The position numbers and the translations under genes were made by a program. A stretch of 64,000 nucleotides of DNA. Source: Desulfobulbaceae bacterium BRH_c16a (lineage in GTDB: Bacteria; Desulfobacterota; Desulfobulbia; Desulfobulbales; Desulfocapsaceae). The stretch spans positions 62,001 to 126,000 of the forward strand of contig LADS01000029.1 in assembly GCA_000961725.1 (NCBI GenBank), read 5' to 3'. Positions 24,357 to 32,900 of the stretch are shown here, one piece after another. Positions within the stretch are counted from its first letter, which is position 1, and each line of letters opens with the position of its first letter. The notes beneath the pieces are model-generated. The model made no database searches, had not been told where the DNA came from, and saw only the letters and a list, made by a program, of their open reading frames with translations.

Positions 24357-26632
24357 CAATTGTCCAGGTACTCCCTGAACTTGATGAAGGCGGAGTTGAA
24401 GGGGAAACTCTTGATCTCGCAATTTATCTGGCAAAGAGCGGACATCGATCAATAGTTATTTCCGGCGGCGGCCGCCTGGTACCGCAACTGGAAGATAATG
24501 GATGTATTCATATTCTTTGGCCGCATATCGGTGAGAAAAGCCTGCGATGTCTTCAATATGTTTCAAAATTACGGGATTTCCTCATTGCCGAACACGTCAA
24601 TATCCTCCACCTCCGGTCACGGTTACCCGCCTGGATCGGTTACCTGGCATGGAAGCTCATCCCTGAATGTCACAAGCCGTCTCTTATCACCACTTTTCAT
24701 GGCTTCTACTCGGTAAACTCATATTCCTGCATTATGACCAAAGGAGAGAGAGTTGTAGCAGTATCCGAAACAATCAAGCGACATATTCTCGAAAACTATA
24801 ATGTCGAAGAGGAAAAGATTACCCTCATCCATGGTGGCTTCGATGTGAGGGAATTTTCACCGGAAGCTGTTTCGTCGGAGCGGATCCGCATCCTGCGGGA
24901 AAAATGGCTCTCCGGCTGTGAGAAAAAACCGATCATTATCCTGCCGGGAAGGCTTACCCAGTGGAAGGGGCAGGACCTGCTGATTGAAAGCATAGCACTT
25001 ATCAAGGATCTCGATTGTATCGTACTGCTGATTGGCGACACTCATGAAAACCCTGCTTTCACCAGGAAATTGCTGGAGAGGATCAGGTATCATGGTCTTG
25101 AAGAGAAGATCCGGCTTGTCGGGCATTGCAGTGATATGCCTGCTGCCTGCATGCTCGCCGACCTCGTTGTGTCCGCCTCTTCTACTCAACCGGAAGCATT
25201 CGGCAAGGTGGCTATTGAAGCCATGGCGATGGGCAAACCGGTTATTGCAACGGCACATGGTGGAAGCCTGGAGACAGTGCTTCCAGGTGTTACCGGTTGG
25301 CTCGTGCCACCACTCAATCCGAAAGCCATGGCATCGGCAATAGTCGAGGCTCTCGGGGATCTGGAAAAATCGGCAGAATATGGCAGAAATGGGCGACTTT
25401 GGGTAAACGAACGGTTTACCGCATCGGCGATGTGTGAGAAAACCCTTGCTCTCTATCATGAAGTACATGCAATGAGACAGGAAGCCAACAACCCGCGAAC
25501 ATTCACCGTCATGCAGCTGCTTCCGGAACTCAACAGTGGAGGTGTGGAACGGGGAACTCTGGAGATGGGCCGCTTTCTTGTGCAGCACGGCCATAAATCG
25601 ATTGTGGTTTCAGGTGGAGGCAGACTGGTTGAGCAGTTAAGGCAGGAGGGCAGTATGCATGCCCGGAAAAACATCGGCTCCAAGAGCCCTGTTGCTCTGT
25701 CACATATCTGGCCTCTCCGTCGTCTTATGAAAAACAAGCGGGTGAATGTGCTCCATCTTCGGTCACGGATGCCGGCATGGGTCGGATACGTCGCCTGGAA
25801 AACCCTGCCGAAAAAAAACCGGCCGATACTTGTTACTACGTTTCATGGTTTTTATTCGGTCAACGCCTACAGTGCGATAATGACTAAAGGCGATGGGGTG
25901 ATTGCGGTTTCCGAAAGCATAAAGAAACATATCTACGAGAAATATGACCGCGAAAAAAATGTTCGTCTGATCTTTCGCGGGGTGGATGCGGAGGATTTCG
26001 ATCCGGACAAGGTCTCTCTGGACCGGATTGATAGATTAGTCGATGCCTGGCAGATTAACAGAAGCAAACCGGTTTTGATGCTGCCGGGTCGGTTGACGAG
26101 ACTTAAAGGACAGGAACTGTTTCTGCAGAGCCTTCTCCATGTTATCCAGCCAGATTTTCAGGCAATATTAGTCGGAGACATCAAGGATAATCCGGGGTAT
26201 ACGGCTGAGCTGAACACTTTCATCGAGAAAAATAATCTTTCCGAAAAAGTGCGACTGGTCGGACATTGTAACGATATGCCGGCCGCATTTTTGCTGGCCG
26301 ATGTCGTTTTGTCGACTTCGTCGCTGGAACCGGAAGCGTTTGGACGAACAACAGTAGAAGCTATGGCCATGGGCAAACCGGTCATCGCAACCGCACATGG
26401 AGGAAGCCTGGAAACAGTCGTTCACCGGGAGAACGGCTGGCTGGTGAAGCCGTCCGATCCGAAAGCCCTGGCGGCGGCTATCGATGAAGCTTTGTCCATG
26501 GATGACAAGCAATTGCAACACTTCGGCGAGAACGGCAGAAAGCGGGTTTCGGAAAAATTCACCGCGCAGGCAATGTGCGAACAGACCATGGCCTTTTATC
26601 TGGACCTCCATAACGAGCGGTGTGCCCCATAA
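24338..26632 (+). CDS. Tandem double GT4 glycosyltransferase
   Basis: One 764-residue polypeptide containing two complete GT-B, GT4-family glycosyltransferases, about residues 1-375 and 388-764. Each half repeats the same landmarks: LPEL..GGVE, ISGGGRLV / VSGGGRLV, VNVLHLRSR, TTFHGFYSVN, PGRLTxxKGQ, and an E-x7-E motif (EAFGKVAIE about 286; EAFGRTTVE about 665) followed by AMAMGKPVIATAHGGSLET. Both catalytic halves look intact. In the first half the usual GGVER reads GGVEG. Nucleotide identity is visibly high around the E-x7-E regions, suggesting duplication or gene conversion in the lineage. It likely adds two successive sugars of one kind to LPS core or another glycan; the substrate is unknown. 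Confidence 0.9.
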   Translation: MATQQLTIVQVLPELDEGGVEGETLDLAIYLAKSGHRSIVISGGGRLVPQLEDNGCIHILWPHIGEKSLRCLQYVSKLRDFLIAEHVNILHLRSRLPAWIGYLAWKLIPECHKPSLITTFHGFYSVNSYSCIMTKGERVVAVSETIKRHILENYNVEEEKITLIHGGFDVREFSPEAVSSERIRILREKWLSGCEKKPIIILPGRLTQWKGQDLLIESIALIKDLDCIVLLIGDTHENPAFTRKLLERIRYHGLEEKIRLVGHCSDMPAACMLADLVVSASSTQPEAFGKVAIEAMAMGKPVIATAHGGSLETVLPGVTGWLVPPLNPKAMASAIVEALGDLEKSAEYGRNGRLWVNERFTASAMCEKTLALYHEVHAMRQEANNPRTFTVMQLLPELNSGGVERGTLEMGRFLVQHGHKSIVVSGGGRLVEQLRQEGSMHARKNIGSKSPVALSHIWPLRRLMKNKRVNVLHLRSRMPAWVGYVAWKTLPKKNRPILVTTFHGFYSVNAYSAIMTKGDGVIAVSESIKKHIYEKYDREKNVRLIFRGVDAEDFDPDKVSLDRIDRLVDAWQINRSKPVLMLPGRLTRLKGQELFLQSLLHVIQPDFQAILVGDIKDNPGYTAELNTFIEKNNLSEKVRLVGHCNDMPAAFLLADVVLSTSSLEPEAFGRTTVEAMAMGKPVIATAHGGSLETVVHRENGWLVKPSDPKALAAAIDEALSMDDKQLQHFGENGRKRVSEKFTAQAMCEQTMAFYLDLHNERCAP

Positions 26633-26651
26633 GGTACTAAAGTGTCGTGGA

Positions 26652-26750
26652 CAATCTTGTCAATATCGCTATCGGGATTGAAATCGACAAGAAGAAGATG
26701 AGGAAAAAACTCGAAAGCGATAGCGATATCGACAGCGATATCGAAAAATA
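26652..26750. repeat. GATNNC hexamer inverted repeat, copy 2
   Basis: It lies between the convergent glycosyltransferase gene and the small gene at 26801. The left arm (about 26658-26692) contains ATATCGCTATCGGGATTG and is itself bounded by CTTGTC/GACAAG. The right arm (26711-26746) reads AAAGCGATAGCGATATCGAC and continues in six-base units. TATCGCTATCG on the left complements CGATAGCGATA on the right. It may serve as a transcript end between convergent genes. Confidence 0.78.
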
Positions 26751-26800
26751 CGGTTAAGTCGGATGAACTGTAAGTGTGTTTAAACGCTTTTTCGACTGCA

Positions 26801-26980
26801 TCATTCCAGGAATTGCCGTTCTAGAAAAGCACTTTCACTGGGAGAGAGGTCTAATTTCATTGCCACCTGCTGAAGGAGCTGGCGGCGGCTTTTATCAGGC
26901 TTATCTTTAATAAGATCCGATAATTCCTGTACAGCTTTTCGTATCTTGTCACCCGACGGATGAATTGTCGATTCCGGCAT
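26801..26980 (-). CDS. Small 59-aa protein downstream of glgB
   Basis: A 59-residue frame, ATG 26980 to TGA 26801, with AGGAAG 5-6 bases before the start. The protein is charged and apparently helical: MPESTIHPSGDKIRKAVQEL, then KPDKSRRQLLQQVAMKLDLS and FLERQFLE at the end. It lies 33 bases past the glgB stop on the same strand and has no competing gene, which argues for a real cistron in the glgB transcript. I recognise no family; a small regulatory or adaptor protein is only a guess. Confidence 0.7.
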   Translation of the reverse strand: MPESTIHPSGDKIRKAVQELSDLIKDKPDKSRRQLLQQVAMKLDLSPSESAFLERQFLE

Positions 26981-27013
26981 GATATTCTTCCTTGCTTGTA
27001 AATAAAGGTTTTC

Positions 27014-29221
27014 TCATTCCTCGACCGGCCGCAGGATTATCCCGGCAAGTGGAGGAATGGTCATAGAGGTGTGATAAGGCGCCTGGGCGAACGGCTCGTT
27101 CAGTGGGGAGTATATCGTTTTATCGCTGACATCCGAGCCGCCGTATTTGCCATCATCCGAACAGAATACTTGTTCATAACGACAGTTGCCCGGCAACCCT
27201 ACTTTGTAGAAAGTAAACACTTGCGGCGTATAATTGAAGACGGATACAAGGTGATCTTTACGATTTTTCGCGAACCTGGCAAATGAGATAATCGAATTGT
27301 TCCTGTCTTCCAGGTCAAGCCAACGGAAACCTTCGCCATCGAAATCCAGTTCCCACATCGCCGGATGTGTCCTGTACAGTGCATTCAGTTCGCCGACATA
27401 CCCCTGCAGTTGCCGGTGCAAATCGTTTTCTTCCAGCAAATGCCAGTCAAGGCTTTGTTTGCAGTACCATTCCGACCATTGCCCGAATTCTCCGCCCATA
27501 AAAAGGAGTTTTTTCCCGGGGTGCATCCACATGGTAAGCAAGAGCAGGCGAAGATTGGCAAATTTCTGCCAGATATCGCCCGGCATTTTCTCAATCAGCG
27601 ATTTCTTGCCATGAACAACCTCATCGTGGGAAAGAGGGAGTGTGAAATTTTCAGAAAAAGCATACATGATAGAGAACGTCAGGCTGTTGTGGTAGTACTT
27701 TCGATAGAGTGGATCCTTGGCAAAATATGCCAGGATATCGTTCATCCAGCCCATATTCCATTTGAAGCCGAAACCGAGGCCGCCATGGTGGGTCGGCTTG
27801 GAAACCCCGTAGAAACTTGTCGACTCCTCGGCAATCAGCAGGGTGTTGGGAAAAAGATCGTACACCACTACATTCAGGTGGCGAAGAAATTCTATTGCTT
27901 CCAGATTTTCTTTGCCGCCGTAGCAGTTAGGCAGCCATTCGCCATCTTTTCTTGCATAGTCGAGGTAGATCATCGAGGCTACGGCATCGACCCGAAGCCC
28001 GTCGATATGATACTTGTCGATCCAGAACAGGGCGTTGGCCATGAGATAATTACTCACCTCGTTGCGGCCGTAATTATAGATATAGGTCCCCCATTCCGGA
28101 TGGGAGCCGCGGCGGTGATCTTCGTGTTCGTACAGAGCCGAGCCGTCGAACAGGCCAAGACTGTGGGCATCCTTGGGGAAATGAGCGGGAACCCAGTCGA
28201 GGATGACACCTATGTCATTTTGATGACACATGTCGACAAAATACATGAATTCTTCGGGGGTGCCGTATCTGCTGGTGATAGAATAAGGAGCGGTCACCTG
28301 ATAGCCCCACGATTCGTCGAGGGGATGCTCCATCACCGGCATGAGCTCTATATGGGTAAACCCGAGTTTCTTGACATAAGGAATAAGCGTATCGGCAAGC
28401 TCTTTGTAAGTCAGGAAGCGTTCAGGATTTCCAGGGTCTCTTCGCCAGGAACCGGGATGAACTTCATAGACGGACATCGGCCGATCATATGGCGGAGTCA
28501 CCCGTCGTTTTTCCAGCCATGAGCGATCATTCCACTTATAGCCATTGACCGACTTCACCACCGATCCGGTTTCCGGTCTCACCTCGCCGAAAAACTGAAA
28601 GGGATCGCATTTAAGGAGGATAGTTCCATCCTGGGCTCGAATGTGGAACTTATATATCTCGTTTTCCTGCAATTGCGGGATAAAGAGTTCCCAGATTCCC
28701 GATGCGCCGAGACTGCGCATCGGATGGACCCTGCCATCCCAGCCGTTGAAGTTGCCGATTACCGATACAGCTCTGGCATTCGGCGCCCATGTGCGGAAAA
28801 CAACACCTTCAATCTCACATATTTTTTTGAGATGAGCCCCCAGATGATTATAAAGTTTATAATTTCTTCCGGCATTGAAAAGGAAAATATCCTGTTCTCC
28901 CAGGTCAACCGGAAAACGGTACGGATCGTTGGTGGTGATCACCACGCCGCTGTGAAACTGTATTTCATAGCGATAGTCGAAAGGATCGAGAAAGGGGTTG
29001 TGAAGCTGATCGATCGGCAGGCTGATCTCGAACAGCCCCTCGCCATGGGTCCTGTTCATTGCCATCGATACATTCGCAAACACCACCTTCACCGAACGTG
29101 CGTGGGGTTGAAATGTACGGAGTGTAACCATACCCTGTTCCGGCTCATCGAAATGCGCGCCGAGATAGTAAAATGGATCATGATGATTACAGGTAAGTAT
29201 TCTGGTTATGTCGCTGTTCAT
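27014..29221 (-). CDS. glgB: 1,4-alpha-glucan branching enzyme
   Basis: A 735-residue GH13 enzyme that makes alpha-1,6 branches in glycogen. An N-terminal carbohydrate-binding region (DPFYYLGAHF) is followed by a CBM48-like module (FRTWAPNARAVSVIGNFNGW) and the catalytic barrel. The barrel carries the nucleophile Asp in DGLRVDAVASM, Glu in LIAEEST and Asp in PLSHDEVVHGK. I use ATG 29221, where homology to known GlgB begins. ATG 29266 is in frame, but it would lie only about 14 bases from the predicted transcription start. Neither has a strong ribosome-binding site. The only other glycogen-related gene nearby is the small downstream frame; glgA and glgC are not in the window. Confidence 0.95.
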   Translation of the reverse strand: MNSDITRILTCNHHDPFYYLGAHFDEPEQGMVTLRTFQPHARSVKVVFANVSMAMNRTHGEGLFEISLPIDQLHNPFLDPFDYRYEIQFHSGVVITTNDPYRFPVDLGEQDIFLFNAGRNYKLYNHLGAHLKKICEIEGVVFRTWAPNARAVSVIGNFNGWDGRVHPMRSLGASGIWELFIPQLQENEIYKFHIRAQDGTILLKCDPFQFFGEVRPETGSVVKSVNGYKWNDRSWLEKRRVTPPYDRPMSVYEVHPGSWRRDPGNPERFLTYKELADTLIPYVKKLGFTHIELMPVMEHPLDESWGYQVTAPYSITSRYGTPEEFMYFVDMCHQNDIGVILDWVPAHFPKDAHSLGLFDGSALYEHEDHRRGSHPEWGTYIYNYGRNEVSNYLMANALFWIDKYHIDGLRVDAVASMIYLDYARKDGEWLPNCYGGKENLEAIEFLRHLNVVVYDLFPNTLLIAEESTSFYGVSKPTHHGGLGFGFKWNMGWMNDILAYFAKDPLYRKYYHNSLTFSIMYAFSENFTLPLSHDEVVHGKKSLIEKMPGDIWQKFANLRLLLLTMWMHPGKKLLFMGGEFGQWSEWYCKQSLDWHLLEENDLHRQLQGYVGELNALYRTHPAMWELDFDGEGFRWLDLEDRNNSIISFARFAKNRKDHLVSVFNYTPQVFTFYKVGLPGNCRYEQVFCSDDGKYGGSDVSDKTIYSPLNEPFAQAPYHTSMTIPPLAGIILRPVEE

Positions 29222-29286
29222 TTTCAAACCGAATTGAGGAGGGTGAGCAATAAATGTCCGAGACATGAAATCTTAAAATATAACCA

Positions 29287-29315
29287 ATTGTATGATATAA
29301 AAAACGATTTGTCAT
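29287..29315 (-). promoter_or_regulatory. Predicted sigma-70 promoter for glgB
   Basis: On the minus strand ATGACA (29315-29310) and TACAAT (29292-29287) are 17 bases apart. Transcription would start near 29280, giving a leader of about 59 bases to ATG 29221. Confidence 0.5.
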
Positions 29316-29376
29316 GGCGAATCTGCCGGAAGCCCAGGAGGCGAGATAATTCAGATAAGAGTGCGGACTGCATATC

Positions 29377-29406
29377 TTGACGCGATAAGCGGAAATTTGA
29401 TAGAAT
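29377..29406 (+). promoter_or_regulatory. Predicted sigma-70 promoter for the yqgE gene
   Basis: TTGACG (29377-29382) and TAGAAT (29401-29406) are 18 bases apart, giving a leader of about 85 bases before ATG 29500. It lies divergent from the glgB promoter; between them are about 60 bases that could hold shared control sites. Confidence 0.5.
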
Positions 29407-29499
29407 ATAACACATATCAGGAGATAAAATCATTCTTACGCTTGAAATCATGATTTTCTGCTTCATGATTTTTCACATATAATTTTTCTCTGAAAAGCA

Positions 29500-30081
29500 A
29501 TGGCAATGAATGGACAAACAACACCCATAACCAACTCTCTGGCTGGAATGTTTCTGGTTTCGACTCCGCAAATGCCGGATCCGCGGTTTGAAGAACATGT
29601 GATCTATATTTGTGCCCATAATGAAGAAGGGGCAATGGGGGTCGCTATCAACCAGCCAAACGCGGCTTTTTCGCTTGCAGAAATACTTCGCAGCGCCAAT
29701 CTTCCTGTGCCGGAAGGTTTTCTTCCTCCGGTATATATCGGTGGACCGGTAGAACTGGAATCGGCTTTCATCCTCTATTTGTCGAATTATTCTGCACAGT
29801 ATAAACTTGACATAAGCGAGACGGTATCCCTTACCCGGGAAACCAAAGCTCTTGAGGATATCGCCAGAGGCCGTGGTCCCGAGCAGTATCTTTTTATCCT
29901 GGGGTACACCGGCTGGGGGCCGGGTCAGTTGGAACATGAGCTTATCGCAAACGGGTGGCTCAGTGTTCCTGCCAATGACAATATCATTTTCAACACACCG
30001 GATGAGTTGAAGTGGAAGGCCGCTGCAATGCAGTATGGCATCGATATTGCCACGTATGAGGACGTGATAGGCAATGCTTGA
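29500..30081 (+). CDS. yqgE: YqgE/AlgH family protein (DUF179)
   Basis: A 193-residue cytoplasmic protein of the YqgE/AlgH family. SLAGMFLVSTPQMPDPRFEE, EGAMGVAINQP, VYIGGPVE and the late LGYTGWGPGQLEHEL are highly conserved. AlgH influences alginate and virulence genes in Pseudomonas, but the molecular function of the family is unknown. ATG 29500 or the in-frame ATG 29506 could be used. It is preceded by a predicted promoter at 29377 and followed by the Cys-cluster protein 123 bases on. Confidence 0.93.
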   Translation: MAMNGQTTPITNSLAGMFLVSTPQMPDPRFEEHVIYICAHNEEGAMGVAINQPNAAFSLAEILRSANLPVPEGFLPPVYIGGPVELESAFILYLSNYSAQYKLDISETVSLTRETKALEDIARGRGPEQYLFILGYTGWGPGQLEHELIANGWLSVPANDNIIFNTPDELKWKAAAMQYGIDIATYEDVIGNA

Positions 30082-30204
30082 TGCTTGCCTGTCTTTCCTG
30101 CCATCTGCCGGTTGAAATTCTATCCGGAGCAAGGTATTCTCCACATCCGAGGTGCTTTTCCTGAAAGAGCGCTGTCTTCTTCTTTTTCTCTCAAGGTGTA
30201 TTGA

Positions 30205-30603
30205 ATGACGCTTGTTCCGCAAATTTTTACCTGCACTCGATGTGGCTATTGCTGTCATGGAGAGACAACCGTTTCTCTCAATGCAGATGACCAGAAGAGG
30301 ATGATTCAAGCCTTAAACGAACCTGAAGAAACGGTGCGGCAATCTTTCTGGCGGGTAACAGGCAATACCGTGCAGATGAAAACCGTCGATGGGCATTGTG
30401 TGTTCTATGATGACGGCTGCCGGGTTCATGCGGGGAGACCTTGGCGCTGTGGTCAATGGCCTCTGCATCCGTCTATCCTCGAAGATGAAAGCAACTTTCT
30501 CGCCATTTCCGATTCATGTCCCGGAATCAACAAGAACCTGTCATACCGACAATTCTGTGAAATACTCCGAAACCTGCTGAACAACGACAGCTTCAGCTGT
30601 TGA
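30205..30603 (+). CDS. YkgJ-type cysteine-cluster protein
   Basis: A 132-residue member of the YkgJ zinc/iron-chelating family. The Cys cluster is FTCTRCGYCCHGETT at the N-terminus, then HCVFYDDGCRVHAGRPWRCGQWP and DSCPGI near the C-terminus. Eight or more Cys plus His suggest a bound metal, possibly an Fe-S cluster. The function is unknown. AAGGTG precedes ATG 30205. The following rlmH gene starts about 15 bases later. Confidence 0.85.
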   Translation: MTLVPQIFTCTRCGYCCHGETTVSLNADDQKRMIQALNEPEETVRQSFWRVTGNTVQMKTVDGHCVFYDDGCRVHAGRPWRCGQWPLHPSILEDESNFLAISDSCPGINKNLSYRQFCEILRNLLNNDSFSC

Positions 30604-30617
30604 GTTTTCCTGCCGTT

Positions 30618-31082
30618 ATGAAACATGAACTCCTGTTTCTGGGGAAAATTAAAGAGAGGTTTATTGCCGAAGGCGTGCAGGAATACAGTAATCGTCTGCT
30701 TCACTACACCTCACTGAAGATCACTGTCTTGAAAGAGAAGGGGAAAACAAGATCGCAATCTCAAAATGCCGAAACCGAAGGAACGCTGATGCTGCAGGCC
30801 GTTCCTCCGGGGGCGTTGATCGTGGCTTTGGATGTGCAGGGCAAACAGTTTTCATCTGAGGGTTTTGCCAAAAAAATAACAGAATGGGAAATGCAGGGGA
30901 TAAAACAGGTGTGTTATCTGATCGGAGGGCCGGAGGGACATTCTGCAAAAGTGATAGCGGCAGCCGACCTGCTGTTGTCGTTCTCGCAGATGACCTTTAC
31001 CCACGATATGGCCCGCATGCTTCTGCTAGAACAACTGTATCGGGCGTATACGATAAATGCTGGAGAAAGATATCATAAATGA
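30618..31082 (+). CDS. rlmH: 23S rRNA pseudouridine-1915 N3-methyltransferase
   Basis: A SPOUT-class methyltransferase that modifies helix 69 of 23S rRNA. From ATG 30618 the protein is 154 residues, matching the 155-160 of the family; a TTG at 30600 is less likely. YLIGGPEGHSAKV forms the SAM-binding knot, and FSQMTFTHDMARMLLLEQLYRAY is the conserved C-terminal motif. It converges on rsmJ, another rRNA methyltransferase gene, with a hexamer-repeat hairpin between them. Confidence 0.95.
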   Translation: MKHELLFLGKIKERFIAEGVQEYSNRLLHYTSLKITVLKEKGKTRSQSQNAETEGTLMLQAVPPGALIVALDVQGKQFSSEGFAKKITEWEMQGIKQVCYLIGGPEGHSAKVIAAADLLLSFSQMTFTHDMARMLLLEQLYRAYTINAGERYHK

Positions 31083-31093
31083 GGGCAAAAGTT

Positions 31094-31202
31094 GCATCGG
31101 GATCGAAATCGATATCGGGATCGGAGCGCACATCCTCAGATGATTTGTGTCATACTGCTACGGCGCTTCGATAGCGATTTCGATTTGGATCCCGATTCGA
31201 GT
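31094..31202. repeat. GATNNC hexamer inverted repeat, copy 3
   Basis: It fills the gap between convergent rlmH and rsmJ. The left arm (31094-31123) contains ATCGGGATCGAAATCGATAT; the right arm (about 31167-31202) contains CGATAGCGATTTCGATTTGG and ends in GATCCCGATTCGAG. GATCGAAATCGAT on the left complements the right-hand GATTTCGAT units. It is the same kind as the copies near 3.0 and 26.7 kb and may act as a transcript end. Confidence 0.78.
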
Positions 31203-31216
31203 TGGATTATTTTCAG

Positions 31217-32020
31217 TCATTCGTTGAACGTCAGGTAGATATCGAAGCGGCTGTTTTTCATGGTAACAACATGTGACGGGCTGGCCTTGGTGAGAGTCGG
31301 CGCCGACCGCGGACGCTTTACCACTACGCGGTTCCGAGCCCTTGTAAGAGCAGTTTCCAGGAGCACCCCACAGTCCTGGTCGTCACCGACAAGAGTTCGC
31401 AGGGTTCTCATCGCCTGACTGTTAAGGGCAGAATTGCGACGATGGGGGTACATCGGATCGAGATAGATGGTGGCGAAGTGGCCTTGATTGAGATGCAGGT
31501 AATTTTGCGCATCATCGACAATCAACTGCATCCGTTGCTCGACAATCTCAGCGGTTGTCGTCTCTTGCAGAGCCCGGTCCAAGCCGTCTGCCAGGAGGGC
31601 GGAAATGATCGGAGAACGTTCACACATTGTCACGTGACACCCAAGACTTGCAAGAACGAACGAGTCGCCTCCGAGCCCCGAAGTGCAGTCTAAAACCCGA
31701 GGCCGGTATCCCGGTTTTATTCCTGCGGCACGGGCAAGCGGCTGTTTCGTGGAACAGTCGTTTGCCAGCCTGTAGCCATTTTTGCCATGGATAAAATCGA
31801 CAAAAAGCAGGCTGACGATTTTGCTGCTGCCGAGGGAAAAACGAAGCAGTTGAAGCCCTTCCGGGGTATAGGCAAGGATGAGTTCGGACGAACGTTCGGC
31901 AAGAGAAGGCACGAACTTCAGGCCGAGATTCTTTGCTAAAACAGCAGCTTTTTGTAGAATTATCTCAGAATGTATTGTAGATGAAACGGATATTGCCGAA
32001 GGGGAGTACAGGGAGTGCAT
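31217..32020 (-). CDS. rsmJ: 16S rRNA guanine-1516 N2-methyltransferase
   Basis: A 267-residue class I SAM methyltransferase of the RsmJ family (UPF0341). The SAM-binding signature DCTSGLGGDSFVLASLG and acidic loop MCERS are followed by YLDPMYPHRRNSA, the NPPY-like catalytic motif characteristic of RsmJ. It ends with VVVKRPRSAP, also typical. It divergently flanks kdsB with 76 bases between starts and converges on rlmH. Confidence 0.93.
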   Translation of the reverse strand: MHSLYSPSAISVSSTIHSEIILQKAAVLAKNLGLKFVPSLAERSSELILAYTPEGLQLLRFSLGSSKIVSLLFVDFIHGKNGYRLANDCSTKQPLARAAGIKPGYRPRVLDCTSGLGGDSFVLASLGCHVTMCERSPIISALLADGLDRALQETTTAEIVEQRMQLIVDDAQNYLHLNQGHFATIYLDPMYPHRRNSALNSQAMRTLRTLVGDDQDCGVLLETALTRARNRVVVKRPRSAPTLTKASPSHVVTMKNSRFDIYLTFNE

Positions 32021-32096
32021 GAGTCTTTCTCGAGGCAGATAGTAAGTAAAACGACCAGTCCCTGCACAATACCTGAATCAAGCCGAAATAACCACT

Positions 32097-32864
32097 ATGT
32101 TCACTATGCCTATCCAAAAACCAGAAGTTATCGCTATTATACCGGCTCGATACGAGTCGAATCGATTTCGCGGGAAACCGCTGGCCCTGATCGCCGGGAA
32201 ACCGATGATCCAGCACGTTGTCGAAAGAGCCCGGGCGGTCAAGATGCTTTCCCGGGTGGTTGTTGCCACTGACGACCGGCGTATAGCCTCATGTGTCGAA
32301 GGCTTCGGCGGGGAATATGTGATGACCAGGAGCAATCACGTATCGGGCTCTGACAGGCTCGCCGAAGCGGCGGAGCTTCTCAAGATATCCGAACACGATG
32401 TTGTTGTGAATATCCAGGGAGATCAACCGCTCTTTCCGGCGGAAGTAGTGGAACAGGTCGCTCAGCCCCTGCTTGACGATCCGGCCCTGCCGATGTCGAC
32501 TTTAATCTATAAAATCGTCAGACCCGAAGAAATCGACGACCCCAACCACGTCAAAACCGTGTTTGATAGAGATTATTACGCACTGTATTTTTCCAGGTCT
32601 CCTATTCCATTCCAGCGGAATCCGGATGAAATAGTCAAGCCTACCTACTATAAGCATCTGGGTTTTTATGCCTATCGCAAGGGCTTTCTTCTGTCGTTTG
32701 TCGCTCTTCCCGAAGGTGAATGGGAAAGATTCGAAAAACTCGAGCAATTGCGTGCTCTCGAATATGGATATAAAATAAAGCTCACTGTTACTCAATACGA
32801 TTCGATTGAAGTCGATACTCCGGAAGATCTCCTCAGGGTCGAGCAGTTTTTGTTGAATGCCTGA
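32097..32864 (+). CDS. kdsB: 3-deoxy-manno-octulosonate cytidylyltransferase
   Basis: Activates KDO as CMP-KDO for the LPS inner core; 255 residues. The nucleotide-binding IIPARYESNRFRGKPL is the KdsB form (SxRxxGKPL), with VVATDDRRI, NIQGDQPLFP, and the late EKLEQLRALEYGYKI, all conserved. Its presence predicts a KDO-containing LPS. ATG 32097 or 32106 could start it. The next gene follows after 36 bases on the same strand. Confidence 0.95.
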   Translation: MFTMPIQKPEVIAIIPARYESNRFRGKPLALIAGKPMIQHVVERARAVKMLSRVVVATDDRRIASCVEGFGGEYVMTRSNHVSGSDRLAEAAELLKISEHDVVVNIQGDQPLFPAEVVEQVAQPLLDDPALPMSTLIYKIVRPEEIDDPNHVKTVFDRDYYALYFSRSPIPFQRNPDEIVKPTYYKHLGFYAYRKGFLLSFVALPEGEWERFEKLEQLRALEYGYKIKLTVTQYDSIEVDTPEDLLRVEQFLLNA

Positions 32865-32900
32865 GAGGCCCTTTGCCAGAACAACCCCGATCTCAACCTT

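Noticed and set aside
27365-28522. 385-codon open frame on the plus strand
   Set aside because: It lies wholly antisense to glgB, whose motifs are intact; no family features are seen in the product.
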